Shown: positions 1 through 11,917 of the stretch, piece by piece
How the letters are laid out: each line of letters starts with the position of its first letter
How positions within the stretch are numbered: the stretch's first letter is position 1
Assembly (NCBI GenBank): GCA_026419775.2
Contig: JAOPGA020001877.1
Span: forward strand, 1-64,000
Reading direction: 5' to 3'
Origin: Acrasis kona
Lineage: Eukaryota > Heterolobosea > Eutetramitea > Acrasida > Acrasidae
DNA length: 64,000 bases
Notes under the pieces: generated by a model
Databases searched by the model: none
What the model was told of the DNA's origin: nothing
The model's input: the letters and a program-made list of their open reading frames with translations, nothing else
Translations under genes and position numbers: made by a program

Positions 1-105
1 CTGGGACAAATGTACTTATGCACTAGAATACACAATCCAAAATGTATGTGATATTTTGCAATGAATTCTCATTATAAATAGGGTGATAAAAATAAGCAAT
101 CAAAT

Positions 106-2949
106 ATGAAATCATATTATAACAAATACATTACCCTGGTGCCAAGTGATGTCACTATCAAGTACAAGTATTATTTGTTCTTATTAGAGTCCTCTGAACT
201 AGACGCGTTGAGTATTATACTACAAGATGCAAGCCCTCATGACAGGGCATTTTTTGATCAGCTACAAAGTATGAAAAGGGCGGTGCTGAGGAGCAAAAAT
301 ATCTTCAATACAAGTCAACGGCTACATAAATTGAACAAAGTTCTTTGTGAGCATGTAATGACACTCAACATGACTGCAATACACTGGAAGGCGTTTTATC
401 ACGTCCTGAGCAGTTTGAATATCAGCCCAGTAAGTCTTTGTTCACAATTCTTTTGATTTTTGTAGGAAGTAGAGTATTTAAAGAGCATGTGCGAATGTAA
501 TATTGCACTGCTTGATGGTAAGCCATCACCTAAAGTCAATAGTTACGCCTCTTCAAATGTCTACTCAACTTATAACTTGAATTATATTGAAGAGTGGATT
601 AATAACGGACTTGTTCCAAGCGATAAAAGCTTCATTGAAACTGAGACAGATATACCTGATGAAGATTTGTTGTTAAACAATGACTTCAAACTAGATGTTT
701 TGAAGTATTTATGTAAAGGCCAAGACCAGTTCAACTTGATTAACAAAATCACATTATTAGTGAAAAATCCTCAGCATACCGACTTTATTGTTCATAACTG
801 GTGCTTGAGTAATAGTATATTTTTAAAAAGATATCTAAAATTATCATCTCGATACCAAAATGTTAATACATGTATTGTAATATATATTAAGGAGGTTAAA
901 TCAAAAGTGCAATCTGAACTTGATGCTATAATGATGGTGCTTTCTCAAATTCACATTACTCACAATAAACAACTTGATCCATTGTTTGAAGGGTTAACTA
1001 GCAGGTTCCAGTTGGATTCTAAATTTAGTGAAATAATAGAGATTTTGAATAATGATCAAATTGATCAAAAAGATTGTGATCCAAAACGATTGTTTATTTT
1101 TATTGAGCGTTTTTCTGAAGTTATGTCTGATAACTTTGATAAGACTAACTGCTGTAATTTGTTAAGACTAGTATTGTATTTTTATAGCAGTGTACTCACT
1201 GTTATCAATCAAGAAAAGATTGAAAGTACTTTGAGTCAGTTTTACTCTGTTTTGTTGAATAATAACCAAAAAATAATTTCAGAAGACAACAAGTATATAA
1301 CTCAAGCATATATAGCTTATCTACCCCACTATATCAATGTTTTATTATATTCATTACAGTCCAATACAACAGCATCATTGTCTAGACAACTTTCTTTAAG
1401 ACTCTTTGACATGATAGAAGGCAAATTGATTGGTGTTGAGCAAGTAGATACTTCTATAATTGTTCACATTTTGATTAATGTCAATAGGTTTACATTCAAA
1501 GAAAGAGAGTCTATTTACAAGTTATTCCAAAGTGTTGTTTACAAAAAAGCTCAATTTTTAATTGATTTAAGTATTCTCGCTCAAAGTTTGAAAGTTTTTG
1601 ATGTAATCAATGATTATACAGTGCGATGTTATTGTATAAAACTATTTAATTGTAAACTCACATTTGATTCAAATGAGTTATGCGATGCGATGCTTGGTAT
1701 ACTGTCTTTAGTAAACAGTCGCGTTTCAAATGTTGATATTAGTATTGATGAGCGAGGTAGATTTGTGTTGAAAGTACAATACAGTAACAATCAACCAGAT
1801 CAACTCTGGACGCAAGTCGATTTAGCAGATTATTACTCGTCCACAACTGGTTCCTCTTTGTTGTTATGCTGCTCTCAACAAGCTCCGCTAACGGAGCAAT
1901 TTATATGTATTGGAACATTCTGCTTCTCTAATAGAAATACTGTCACTACACTAAAACAGGTAGATGGGGATCCGACGCAGTACATATCCTCTCTTGGTGT
2001 GGATACTTGTTTGTTGCAATGGAGCGACATTACAAGAATAAAAAATAAAACTGGAGGTGAATCTCGTGTAATAATAGAACAGTCCTACCTGTACGACGAA
2101 GATTGGTACAAATCCTCTACTGATTTAATTAGAGACATTGCTTATCTGTGTATTTCTGGATGGCTCATTGGGCTATGTAACCGGAATAATGACACGACTG
2201 GTTTCATCAAGCACAAACTATATGAAGGCTCTCTCGGTCATTATGCAAATTCTACACTAGAGTTATATCCTTTTCGTGATTACAATAAAGTATATCAAAT
2301 TTTGAGGGATGGTAGAAGCTTGTTTTCCAAAGAATTGCTAAAAGCAGCGAGGTTTTTGATGAGCCAAAGCAGTTCTCTTCGCATTTTACACGCTGTGATG
2401 TCAACTGTTATGGTTAATAGTTATGTTGGTACAGTAGAGACTATTGAAATCTCGTCTGACAAAGAACAATCTTACAGCGCGCCCCAAAATGACTACCTGG
2501 GTAGGGAGAGAATTATAGAGCTTGTCAACGATCAACTCGCTCAATACAATGACACGCAACCAATCTCGCGGTTTGAAGATCTCAAAAGCGAGAGGAACCC
2601 TTTATACGGAGACCCTTACCTTCTAAAGTTAATAAAAAGAAAGGCAAGACTCTTAATAGAGTTGTCCTCACTACAAACAGATATAGATTTGCCATTTGAG
2701 CAAAACGCAAATGTATTTGATTCAGCTGAAAATAGTTTGCATGAAAAGAAGATTATTGAGAATGTCAAACACGTGCCAATCTCAACTATTATGAAACCAG
2801 AATTGGTTCTAAAACGACTGAATATGAGATTAAATTATAAAGTTGTAACCTCGTGGCATGATGATACTTTTATACATTGCGATAGTGTGGAGGAATTGGT
2901 TCAGGTATTGAAGAGCAGAAGCGAGATGTCAATAACAAGCAGTTTGTAG
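106..2949 (+). CDS. Unrecognised 935-aa protein, two exons
   Basis: Two exons, 106-429 and 466-2949, are separated by a 36-bp intron (430-465) that starts GTAAGT, ends GTAG and sits in phase 0. Joining them gives about 935 residues from the ATG at 106 to a TAG. No signal peptide or membrane segment stands out. The protein looks largely alpha-helical, rich in Leu, Ser and Asn, like a helical scaffold. I do not recognise a family, so no function is assigned. Composition is uniform and coding-like throughout. The gene converges on the small cysteine-rich gene on the opposite strand, with about 65 bp between their stops. The coding call is secure; the role is unknown. Confidence 0.8.
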
Positions 2950-3015
2950 TCAATAAATTATAAAATTAAATGTTTGACCTGCACGCTATTATTATTATCG
3001 TGGATGCAAACTCGC

Positions 3016-3387
3016 TCAGAAACACTTCAAAGCACGTAACCATCTGTGATCTTGACACTGTTAATGATGAATTACTATAATCGAACTTACTGGTGGGTTT
3101 AATTGCGACAAAATGTTTTGATCTCTCACAATAGTGACCCATTGTAACTTGAATACCTCGTTTTGTTGAGCAACTATTGATTTGCGGGCGATTTGCTTTA
3201 GCCGTTGTAATAGGAGACCACAGATGAGGGGACAGTACATTTCACGACACGAATCACATTGGCAACATGTAGATTGTTTACCCGTTGATGAAAACAAGTA
3301 CAAACAATCCTGCCTCACAAGGGAATGGTACTCATCAAAGAACAAGTTATAGAACCACAAAGCGATCGGATCAAGAGGCTCGGACAT
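3016..3387 (-). CDS. Small cysteine-rich protein, probably spliced
   Basis: The likely start is the ATG at 3387, beginning MSEPLDPIALW. The first exon runs to 3091 and contains a tight cysteine cluster (CCQCDSC followed by CPLIC) that could bind metal or form disulfides. A GTAAGT donor lies at 3090-3085. The nearest acceptor gives a 33-bp intron (3058-3090) and a short last exon ending in TGA at 3016; an alternative acceptor about 14 bp further on is possible. The first gives about 112 residues. The reading frame also stays open upstream to 3483, adding a hydrophobic leader, so the start could be further left. I do not recognise the family. The opposite-strand frame at 3285-3656 looks like a shadow. 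Confidence 0.42.
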
Positions 3388-3804
3388 TAGCACAATCAAG
3401 TACATTTTGCCAGATACCAGCAGCAGACATATCAACATCAAAATCTGTAACGAATGGGCGTGACAACATGAAAAGGACAACAATCAAATCAACCATCTTA
3501 CAACTTTCAATCAAGGAAAAAACTTTGACCATCAACAGTTTTGGGATTGAATCAGCACAATTACAAGTCATCATTCCCATACATTTAAATCATTTTGTCA
3601 TGAAGGAACGACAGCGCATCTCAAGAGATTCGTTACAAGATACTTTGAACGTTTAAATGGACAAGTACAAGCAGAAGAACATTATGCGATGGATGCAACA
3701 TTTTAATGATACCGCAAGAGGATTGTGGATTGTAACCCACTCAAATATTACAATGCTGTCGTGTATAAGTGTTCAAAAAAATAATGATAACCAAGAATGA
3801 TTGT

Positions 3805-4743
3805 TTACTTCTCCTTATTTTTTTTGGATAAACAGTACAAACCACCAGTACAAAACATAATAGCAGCCCCGATTCCTCCTTTATTTTTCATTGCTTTCGT
3901 GAAAGTCGCTGCAAAATAATTCTTATTTGAGCTTATTGGTTTCAAATTCATAGAGGAGGCCTTGTACTCCTTAACACTGTGTACCTTGAAAGAACGGGCA
4001 TGGAAACCCGTACCAGCATTTAATAACTGTACGGTACCAGCTTTTTTACCACTTCTATCTAAACTAGGTACGATATCTCTCTGGATATTCCCAAATGGAT
4101 TATTGAAAGCATTCACACCTTCAAGATGTTTGATCTTGGGATTCTTCTTAATGGCTCTCTTGGCGTCCACTCCGAGTTGAGGAGAAGAACCAATGTTGAC
4201 TACACTTCCCTCTCCACTGTTAAGTGCCAATAAACTAGCCACTGGAGCTCCCTGAGAGTGTCCACAAAACACAACCCTGTAACCAATGCTAGTGAAGGGG
4301 ATCACATTATCGACGTGACCTTTTAATCGGTTGTATCTACGAGCAATACTGGCACATACGTCTAATTCCTCGCCTCCAATTGTGAGCTGCTTCTTGAAGA
4401 AGTTGAAATTGTAGAACACCCAGTCTTTCCAATTCAGCACTTCTGTACCCTTGATGGCGACGACGATTATTCTCTTTTGAGGATTTATCCAGAAGGTAGC
4501 ACTTGGAGTCTTCTTGTACAGTTCTTGCACTTGATCTAATTTCTCGTAACCTGTCAATGGACTCACATCGGAACCAACACTGTCGATTAATTGAGCGGCC
4601 TCGTGAATCTCTTCCTTGTTTTGTTTCTCGGTAATTTCTAGAGAGGACTCGTTCTTGTCACCACCACCACCTTCTCGGGCACATAGAACAAGAGTAATCA
4701 GAGCTGTACATAGCAGTACAAACAATGCCCTCCTCAAGTTCAT
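3805..4743 (-). CDS. Secreted lipase class 3-like alpha/beta hydrolase
   Basis: A 312-residue protein beginning with a clear signal peptide (charged MNLRR, then a Leu/Ala core ending near LVLCA). The nucleophile elbow GHSQG lies near residue 160 and an earlier VVAIKGTE stretch matches the oxyanion-side strand of lipase-3 proteins. A histidine late in the fold (GFHARSF or the following VHS) may complete the Ser-Asp-His triad. The last 25 residues contain a hydrophobic segment (GIGAAIMFCTGGLYCL) followed by Lys-rich residues, which suggests a C-terminal membrane anchor. The likely job is hydrolysis of acylglycerols or phospholipids in the endomembrane or extracellular space; the substrate is not determined. 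Single exon; ATG chosen because the signal peptide starts there. Confidence 0.78.
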   Translation of the reverse strand: MNLRRALFVLLCTALITLVLCAREGGGGDKNESSLEITEKQNKEEIHEAAQLIDSVGSDVSPLTGYEKLDQVQELYKKTPSATFWINPQKRIIVVAIKGTEVLNWKDWVFYNFNFFKKQLTIGGEELDVCASIARRYNRLKGHVDNVIPFTSIGYRVVFCGHSQGAPVASLLALNSGEGSVVNIGSSPQLGVDAKRAIKKNPKIKHLEGVNAFNNPFGNIQRDIVPSLDRSGKKAGTVQLLNAGTGFHARSFKVHSVKEYKASSMNLKPISSNKNYFAATFTKAMKNKGGIGAAIMFCTGGLYCLSKKNKEK

Positions 4744-4837
4744 GCTTTTAATGTTCTTTGATAATGATAGATGTCAATTTAAAGCGCTGACGGCCTGTCA
4801 TGATAACTGTTAATGGTCTCATTATAAGTCAATCATA

Positions 4838-5398
4838 ATGAGGAGGGGTCAATGTGATCACCCTGTTAATATTCATATGTCAACGAACGATGCTTCTAAC
4901 CCCATGGTGGTTCTAACGGATAATTGGGATGTACATTTCGGTAAAAGTAAGGTGACGTCGAGCAAATACTTTCATTGGGATGGGCCCTTAAAACTGATTA
5001 TTACAATAGTATTCGTACCCGAAAAGCATGTAAATGATCCAAACACAGTTGATGTATTGTTTAAATGTTCTCAGCCAATTTATATCATTGAACAAGAAAA
5101 GAATTTACAATTTACATACGAGGACGTCGGTGGCCCCCTTCAGATAGAGAGTACACAAACCGTGGATTTATTCTCTCCCACTACTCTTGAATCTCTAGGC
5201 AACCCATTCGCCTCTCAACCCTCAACTCCTGAATTTCTAGGCGATCAATTCGCCTCTCAACCCTCAACTCCTGAATTTTTACAAGGAAGCAACAGCTATT
5301 ATCTTTTGGATGATTTTGTACAACAATGGAGGGCTGAATGGAATGCCACCGTCGATAAAGGTTCAAATGTATGTAAATTACATTATAGAATGATCTGA
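4838..5398 (+). CDS. Orphan protein with tandem Pro/Ser/Thr repeat
   Basis: A 186-residue single-exon frame. The first ATG is at 4838; a second in-frame ATG at 4877 (MSTNDASNPM) may be the true start. The first 110 residues are beta-rich and hydrophobic in places, with no recognised domain. They are followed by two near-identical 14-residue repeats containing FASQPSTPEFL, then an acidic/aromatic tail. The upstream lipase is divergent from it across about 95 bp, so the two may share a promoter region. No function can be assigned. It could be a young or lineage-specific gene. Confidence 0.5.
   Translation: MRRGQCDHPVNIHMSTNDASNPMVVLTDNWDVHFGKSKVTSSKYFHWDGPLKLIITIVFVPEKHVNDPNTVDVLFKCSQPIYIIEQEKNLQFTYEDVGGPLQIESTQTVDLFSPTTLESLGNPFASQPSTPEFLGDQFASQPSTPEFLQGSNSYYLLDDFVQQWRAEWNATVDKGSNVCKLHYRMI
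5196..5282 (+). repeat. Two-copy 42-bp in-frame tandem repeat
   Basis: Two nearly identical 42-base units occur back to back and differ at only a few positions near the unit start (GGCAACCC versus GGCGATCA). They encode 14-residue repeats inside the orphan protein, so copy-number change would not break the frame. Confidence 0.8.
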
Positions 5399-5439
5399 AT
5401 AAGTAATTAGAGCGCGTACAACACATTAGTCAGCACAGC

Positions 5440-5712
5440 TGTCAAGTACATTCAAAACAAAGATATCCTCAATCGTAGTATTGGGGTATACTTGGCGTCT
5501 TTTCCGAAATGTCCCCAATATGTTCTAAAGCATTATTTGTTGATGCTGGATATAGTGTGAATGAAGTAGATATATTTGGCCGTACAACCATGGATTGGGC
5601 GAACATTAACGGACTTGGAACAAGATTGAGAAAAGTGACCGCAAATGACTGGAATTTAGGTAAATTTATATGGTTAATTAACATTTATAGAAAAACATCA
5701 ATACAAAAATAG
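5440..5712 (+). pseudogene. Broken ankyrin-repeat-like fragment
   Basis: From 5509 one frame encodes an ankyrin-like unit (DAGYSVNEVDIFGRTTMDWA). The preceding stretch in a different frame (FPKCPQYVLK) looks like the natural upstream half. The two frames meet around 5525-5530, which implies a one-base frameshift. There is no full set of repeats and no good start codon, so this looks like a decayed fragment of an ankyrin-repeat gene rather than a working gene. An unseen intron is the alternative. Confidence in the ankyrin assignment is modest because only about one repeat unit is visible. Confidence 0.35.
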
Positions 5713-5829
5713 GATTGTAACAAATTCTGATAAGGGTTTGGAACACCCTTGGCCACCAAGCCTTGCGAACAACCCTTGCCTCAGGAGTATTTAAAGGATG
5801 AATATTCGAGACAATATTCAAATCAAATC

Positions 5830-8800
5830 ATGACAAAACAAAGTGACGTTATGGACAACAACACCATTGCGGACAAGACGAACGAACTTTCCAAGAAGGT
5901 ACTACAGCTTGACGAGAAAAAGAGGAACACTAGCAGGGTCTCGCTCATCGCTAAGCAGACTGCACAGCTCAACGAAAACAAGAACAAAAATGAGGTTGTT
6001 GTGGTTGCACTTATGGGTCCAACGGGAGGAGGAAAGTCTCACATGGGGTAAGTGATTTCTAACGCAATCAAATAACGCATAATCAGCAACTACTTCATGA
6101 ATCCAAAAGGCAACCCTAAAGAAGGCTTGTTCCAAACTGGAGATGACGCGGATTCCACCACCAAGTTCGTTTGCTCTTCCGAGACGCACGAAAAGGACGA
6201 CTATTTGCTGAAGGCCGTGTCCCTCAATCCTCAGGCCGCTAAGGAGGCCCTCCGCGTCGTGCAGGAAAAGAGTTACGAGAACTTCAAACAATTGAAAAAG
6301 GGCTTGCGCGAAAGTACAGACCTGGCCCTGAAAAACAATGCCGAGGTTTTATTCATCGTCAAGCTTCCATCATCCAAGCATCCCTTCATGCATGAACACA
6401 AGTTTCAAATTGTCGACGTAAGTCTATAAATTCTTTCTAATCCATTAACATCCAAGTTCCCCGGCCTACCGGACGTACGAATGGAAAGAAAGCAGAAGAC
6501 TGGCTGCTTTGTGCAAAAAAGCGATGGAATACCTCCAACCACACTTTGTGTTCCACTTTACAGATTCTTCCAAAATATTATTCTCTATGGATGGTGTTTA
6601 CTATTTGAACGAAATTGGTTTGTTCGAGGCAAATTACAGGCCCACGCTAGTTTCCTGTTATAATCCCAAAAAGACGTTAAAACTCAACGCAGAAAACAAG
6701 AGTACTCTCGAGAAGAGCATTGGTGAATACAACGAAAAAAGTAAAAGAAGGCTCATGGCCGTCATCAGTAAGGTAATGCAGGTACGAATTACGGACGAAA
6801 AATATGCAAAAGAACAAGCCAAATTTGGCAAGGGCAAGGATGTCGGCCAGAATAGAATCCAGGTGATGCAGGAGACTAGAGAATCCATCGGCGTACAAAT
6901 CATAATGGCAAACATGCAGGGCGCAGCATTCTTCCCTTCCATTACCGAAGCGTAAGCAAATTTCCGTACCAAAAAACTCACCATCATAGATCATTTTCCA
7001 TGGGATGTCAATCCTTGATGATCCGTTTGCTAAACGACAAAAAGAAGGAAATGGAAGAAATCCACAACATTGAATTCTTGAAAACTGCAACTTGTGTGAA
7101 CCACGTGATGCAAGAAGTCGTCAAATACAGAGGAAAAACAAGCAACAACGACGACCAAAACAACGATGCAGAATTTAACAAAAGGTACAAGAACGCGAAA
7201 GTGATTAACATTGTGACCAAGGATCGTGCCGAGCAGTTCAAACAATACTTCAAATCCAAACTTTTGCCCTTCAAAAACCAAGATGTACTGCGCGACAAGA
7301 TACGACAAGTCGTCGAGGAGTCTCATCAATTAATTACCACAGAAGTAAATGTCCAAGAAGACACCATCGCTACGCTTACGGTACAAGACGCCGTTATGGA
7401 AACTTCAAAATCAATCAAGGCCATCGTAATGACCCGTTCCAAAGATGCATGTATCGCCATGTTCGATCAACTCAAGGAAATCAAAAAGAGCATTATCGAT
7501 AAGAGAACCGAAGTAATAGAAGCACAGCGCAACGAATTCGTAAATGAAGAAGTCGACAGGCTTCATAAAGAGAGTCAAGAGGTGAAAAAGATATTCGAAT
7601 ACGGAGTCAGCAATTTATCTGCAGAGCTAAAGGATTTGATTGATTCGATATTTCCAAGCGACCACGAGCAAACAAACATTGATTCCATCAGCAATTCGTT
7701 CCAATTGGATACAAGTTTAACCGATTTGATCACTAACAAGTTATTCAGTTATTACGAACCAAAGCTATTCAGTCACGGGCGAACTAGATCGAGTACACCT
7801 CCGATCGATCGATTGACTGACAAAATGATGACGAGGTTTAATAACGAATTGGATGATTTGAAGACGGATGATGAAGCTTATAGACCTTTCCGTAAATCAT
7901 TTGGCCTTTTGAAAGAGATTAGAGAATTGGGTGCAAAGTTGTGGAAACAAGGGGACCATATTTCAGAGCAGACGAATCAAACACCAGAAAAATCTTTACA
8001 AGGCAAAGGATTACCACCCATTCAACGCAAACCTAAAAAGAGGACCAAACAAGTGGAACAACAAGAAGAGCAGAAGAAGAGCGAGTTGTTGATCGAGGGA
8101 GGAGTAGATGACGACATTGTACAAGATCATTTAATCTTGCTAACCGTTCAAGAACAAGACGAAGATGGCGATGAGGAAACAACGGTGTGTTTTACTTATC
8201 ATGAAAAATTTTCAAAGACGAGAGCGGAGGTGTCAGCCATGTCCCTCGAGAATGATTACTTTCCAATCATGGTCCTCATGAAGGAAGAATACTTATCGAG
8301 CCCTCATTACTATTATAACCTGCTTCCAAAAAGTGCTGATGCAAAAGTAGGTCCCGTGGTGATTTTCATACACGAGAAGCATTATGACTCATTCGTGGCT
8401 AAACACGACATCTCCGGGGCTTTTATTCTAAAGATCAAAAACTCGTTTTCGTACGACAGCATGGACACCATCATGCGCATGTTAACCGATCACATGGACT
8501 TCCAATTCTACTGGAAATTGGAAGGTAATATTTGTAGATTCCTTGAAGATAATCAACGTATTATAAGAGCCGATACGTTGATTACTACTCAGTTGGATAG
8601 AGTCATGTTACATAATCAACGTATCATGAGCAAAGAAATTCGATGTTATGTTCAAGAGAACAATTTGGAAGTGTGTAAAAAAGTTTGTAGGGTCCTATCC
8701 AACGTGCTGTCCGTTGTGAGTTTGAATATGAGTAAGAAGTTTGAGGATCACGTGACCGAACTGGCGCAGTATGTCTCGACAAGACTATCCAACATTGCGA

Positions 8801-9663
8801 ACGAGAGTAATATGGACTGTAACATGGTCCAGAATGATCTTCAAGCGGTCATTCCATCGCTCTGCACTCTATCCCATCATTTAAAAGGCAACTCTGATCC
8901 GGATCTATATAACAAATTCAACGAGTGCTTTAATGAAATCAAGTTGAATGAATTTTATGCCATTGAGAATGTTGCACAGGTGATTGTGGTGAACAAGAAA
9001 GACAACTGGTCAAAATACAAACCCAAATTGATCATACCGGATCATGATTCTCATCTCATTGAGACGAGGGCCAGAGCCATGCAGACCATGGCTCTGTTCA
9101 ACTTGAGCTGCGTTCGATCCATACACGTGATTGATGACGTCAATTTTATTAAGGAGGCAATGTCTGATCATGAGAATAATAGAGAGCAGAGTTATTTGGA
9201 CGAGCTTTTGAAACATCAAAAAACATCGTTCACGTCGTTTTGTACTGCCGTGGTTTCTGATGTGGTGCAATCTGCAAAAAAGAGAACAGAAGTGGAACAA
9301 AAGAGCAAGAGTAGAGGAGCACAAACGAAGGAACCTACACCTAAACCAGTGAAAATACCAAGAAGGGTGACTGTATTTGTTCAGGGCGTCATCAAATACC
9401 TCGACAAGAAAGACGCACCGGTTTCATTCAAAGACATTATCAAAGACTTGCGTAATCAATTGAAGCTCAAGAAGGCTGATTCATATTATGAAAAGCAAAT
9501 CAAAAATGAGGTGGAGCACGATGAGTCCAGACTTTTATTAGTTGATGATGTTTATAAACTTTGTGGAAAGGAATACCCCGAAAAGAACCCCGAAAAGAAA
9601 AAGAGAAAGCGGGATCATTCAAACAAAATATCCTCCCATGGGGCAAAGAGAAGGAAAAACTAA
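5830..9663 (+). CDS. Large P-loop GTPase with helical and basic C-terminus
   Basis: Start ATG at 5830. Exons: 5830-6047, 6087-6417, 6457-6951, 6990-9663, with introns of 39, 39 and 38 bp that all begin GTAAG. The P-loop GPTGGGKSHMGN spans the first junction, and a downstream F..G..DDADSTT stretch resembles the switch region of AIG1/GIMAP- and dynamin-like GTPases. A DFPGLPD (G3-type DxxG) motif is created by the second splice, but in that frame exon 3 soon stops. The long frame is offset by one base, so a sequence error, a frameshift or a missed junction exists near 6457-6500. The rest, about 890 residues, is mostly helical and ends in a basic KKKRKRD..GAKRRKN stretch that looks like a nuclear localisation signal, just after a compact segment that could be a winged helix. 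The specific function is not known. Confidence 0.65.
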
Positions 9664-10654
9664 ATAAAAGGTATATTTTATGATGACAAAGGGGATGTTA
9701 TTGTATTTGGTGATTCAAAATATTGGTTTTGTCGATTATGAGTTGTTACAAGTCTTATCAAGGAGTTGGTTTTTAGATGAAAAAAAATTGGATCATCTCA
9801 TGCACTCTACACAGCATCACGAAACTCTTCCTACAAACTCCAATCACCTCGTCGCTTTACGTGGAAAGTCTAAAGTGTTATTTTATTGTTGATAATTGCT
9901 TACCTGACAATTGTTGGTATATGCTGCCAAAATCTCCACCTGCAGCAATAACAACACCAAGTTTCTCTCCGCTCTTGCAGAGCACTTTCCTATGCCACCA
10001 AGTTTTGTGGAATTTATTAAATTTGTGAAAATATTATGTGGTGAATGCGATAATATGCAAAACAATTTCCATCGAGAAATCACTCCTACCGTCATGTATC
10101 TAAATGGAACTGCAGTCACGACTATTGTCAAGAAGTAACCTGGAAGAGGTCAAGGTTGAGGTTATGGTAATAAAGAACCGGTTTTAAAAATCAACCCCTT
10201 CATATAACCAACTATCGTTTCTTAGATTTGTTGCATTTGGACGCAGATTGAATCTTTATAGGATTCTAAAACTCCATATATCGCCCTAAAGTTTTAGTTT
10301 GTTGATTTATACAAGGCTGACGCACCATACAGAAGCACTCCAACCAAGGTATAATGATTGAGTCATCTTGTTTGATGGTTGTCGGTTACAATGCAATAAA
10401 TTGAATGAAGTGATGAATATCCTTCCTTCTATAAGTGTTTAGGAGGGACCTAACAAGGCGTTTCTCAAATACTGTACCATAAGCGGCAGAGACACAAGAA
10501 AACCAAGGTCAATTGATAAAATAAAATTCAATTTTTAATGTGAAGTGTATAATAAACAATCTTCGGTGCGGACAATAAAAAGGTGTCTGAGTATATTTGG
10601 ACAAATGGTGGGCTAAAGACGTTTCGATATATCGGTCCTTTACACATTGTAATA
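9664..10654 (+). other. Intergenic; no convincing gene
   Basis: About 1 kb without a supported gene. Short frames exist (for example 9911-10138, which starts at a non-ATG codon) but none has a recognisable domain or splice structure. A 24-codon frame reads into the MORN gene from 10583 but begins with GTG, so it could be an unrecognised upstream exon or 5' UTR. Confidence 0.5.
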
Positions 10655-11374
10655 ATGAACAGATTGATTGCTTTTGTACCACCAAAGAGACATCTCATTC
10701 GCAACTTTATGGTAGCCTTCAATAGATATGAGTCATCTGAGGATCATTTCACCGGAAGAGCATACAAAAAATTTGAGAACGGGGATGTTTATGAAGGAGA
10801 TTTTGTTGATGGAAAATTTCATGGAAAGGGAGTTCTTAGATATCATGATGGAGGTGTATATGATGGGAGTTTTGAAAACTTTGAACGTCAAGGAAGAGGA
10901 ACTTACACTTCTCCTGATGGAGGCAGGTACGAGGGAGAATTTAACAATAGCGTTCCAAGCGGCTATGGAACTTTAAACTACCCTGACGGCACAGTATATG
11001 AGGGACAGATACAAGATGGTATAAAAAAGGGAGTTGGTAAAATTAGATACCCAGATGGGTCCGTCTATGAAGGTGAATTTGATAAGGACTTGGAGGAGGG
11101 TCAGGGAAGACTTGTCAAAAAAACTGGTGAAGTATGTACAGGTCCCTTTGTCAGAGGAAAATTAAATGGTCTCTGTACAATGTGCTTTAATAACGAGAAT
11201 GGTTCGTTTAAATTTGTAGGTACATTTGTGGACAACCAAAGGCATGGAGAGTCAACTCTTTATCATGAGAGTGGTGCCACGCGCGTATGTACATATGTAA
11301 ATGATAGGATAGTTGGAAAAGTTGTCTCCACATTACCTAATGGTCAGGTCAGCATTGAGAATGTAGAGGAATAA
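10655..11374 (+). CDS. MORN-repeat protein
   Basis: A 239-residue protein from the ATG at 10655. It carries about seven or eight consecutive MORN units of the form Y.G.....GxG...YPDG, starting near residue 30 (ENGDVYEGDFVDGKFHGKG) and decaying toward the C-terminus. MORN proteins usually act as membrane- or cytoskeleton-associated scaffolds, or as lipid-binding modules attached to kinases; there is no kinase or SET domain here. No signal peptide or transmembrane helix is seen. Single exon. The frame stays open upstream to a GTG at 10583, so a longer product is possible, but ATG at 10655 is the conservative start. Confidence 0.82.
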   Translation: MNRLIAFVPPKRHLIRNFMVAFNRYESSEDHFTGRAYKKFENGDVYEGDFVDGKFHGKGVLRYHDGGVYDGSFENFERQGRGTYTSPDGGRYEGEFNNSVPSGYGTLNYPDGTVYEGQIQDGIKKGVGKIRYPDGSVYEGEFDKDLEEGQGRLVKKTGEVCTGPFVRGKLNGLCTMCFNNENGSFKFVGTFVDNQRHGESTLYHESGATRVCTYVNDRIVGKVVSTLPNGQVSIENVEE

Positions 11375-11441
11375 ACTGATTATTTCTTGTGTGTTACCGT
11401 CCGTGTCACATTTTGAAATTCATTTTGAACTCGTTTGTAAT

Positions 11442-11690
11442 CATGGACAATGTTATTCGGTAATAGTATTCGGTAGAGTTTTAGTAACTGACGGGTGTTT
11501 CGCGTGTTGTTGTAGAAGGAAGAGAAACCGAAAATCAAGCTCATCAAATTCCACCATGAAGACATTGCACAATACCACATTGGAGAGGCGGGGAAAGATG
11601 GAAGAAGTGGAACAGATGGCAGACACGGATGTCCATGAACATGTATTCAATGTTACTTCTGATGCTTGGAAATCAAGTAGTAGTGCTTAA
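11442..11690 (+). CDS. Possible small two-exon basic protein
   Basis: An ATG at 11442 opens a very short exon (MDNVIR). A GT just after it and a TTGTTGTAG acceptor at about 11515 would join it to a frame rich in Lys, Arg and Ser (RRKRNRKSSSSNS) that ends with TAA at 11690. The spliced product would be roughly 63 residues. The donor (GTAATA) is weaker than most in this window and no family is recognised, so this is only a candidate. The rest of 11375-11917 shows nothing else. Confidence 0.22.
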   Translation, partial: HGQCYSVIVFGRVLVTDGCFACCCRRKRNRKSSSSNSTMKTLHNTTLERRGKMEEVEQMADTDVHEHVFNVTSDAWKSSSSA

Positions 11691-11917
11691 CCGCTTCCAT
11701 ACACGTGTTGATCTGATTCCATTTTTTAAAATTAAGTAGACCCTATTTCAAGAGTAGTAATATAATAATTTTAAACAATTACCAATTGTGAATATAATAA
11801 AAAGACTAAATTGTTATCACCAAATCTTCGCGCTCGTTCTAAAATTTACCCTACTTGTGTGGATGTACGGCAAAATACCATGACTTTTGTTAATTTTGTA
11901 ACAAACAACCAAACAAC

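Noticed and set aside
3285-3656. Plus-strand frame of 123 codons
   Set aside because: It overlaps the better supported cysteine-rich minus-strand gene, has low-complexity composition and no recognisable domain.
9911-10138. 75-codon frame with moderately coding-like sequence
   Set aside because: It has no ATG start, no splice partner and no domain, so I could not support it as a gene.
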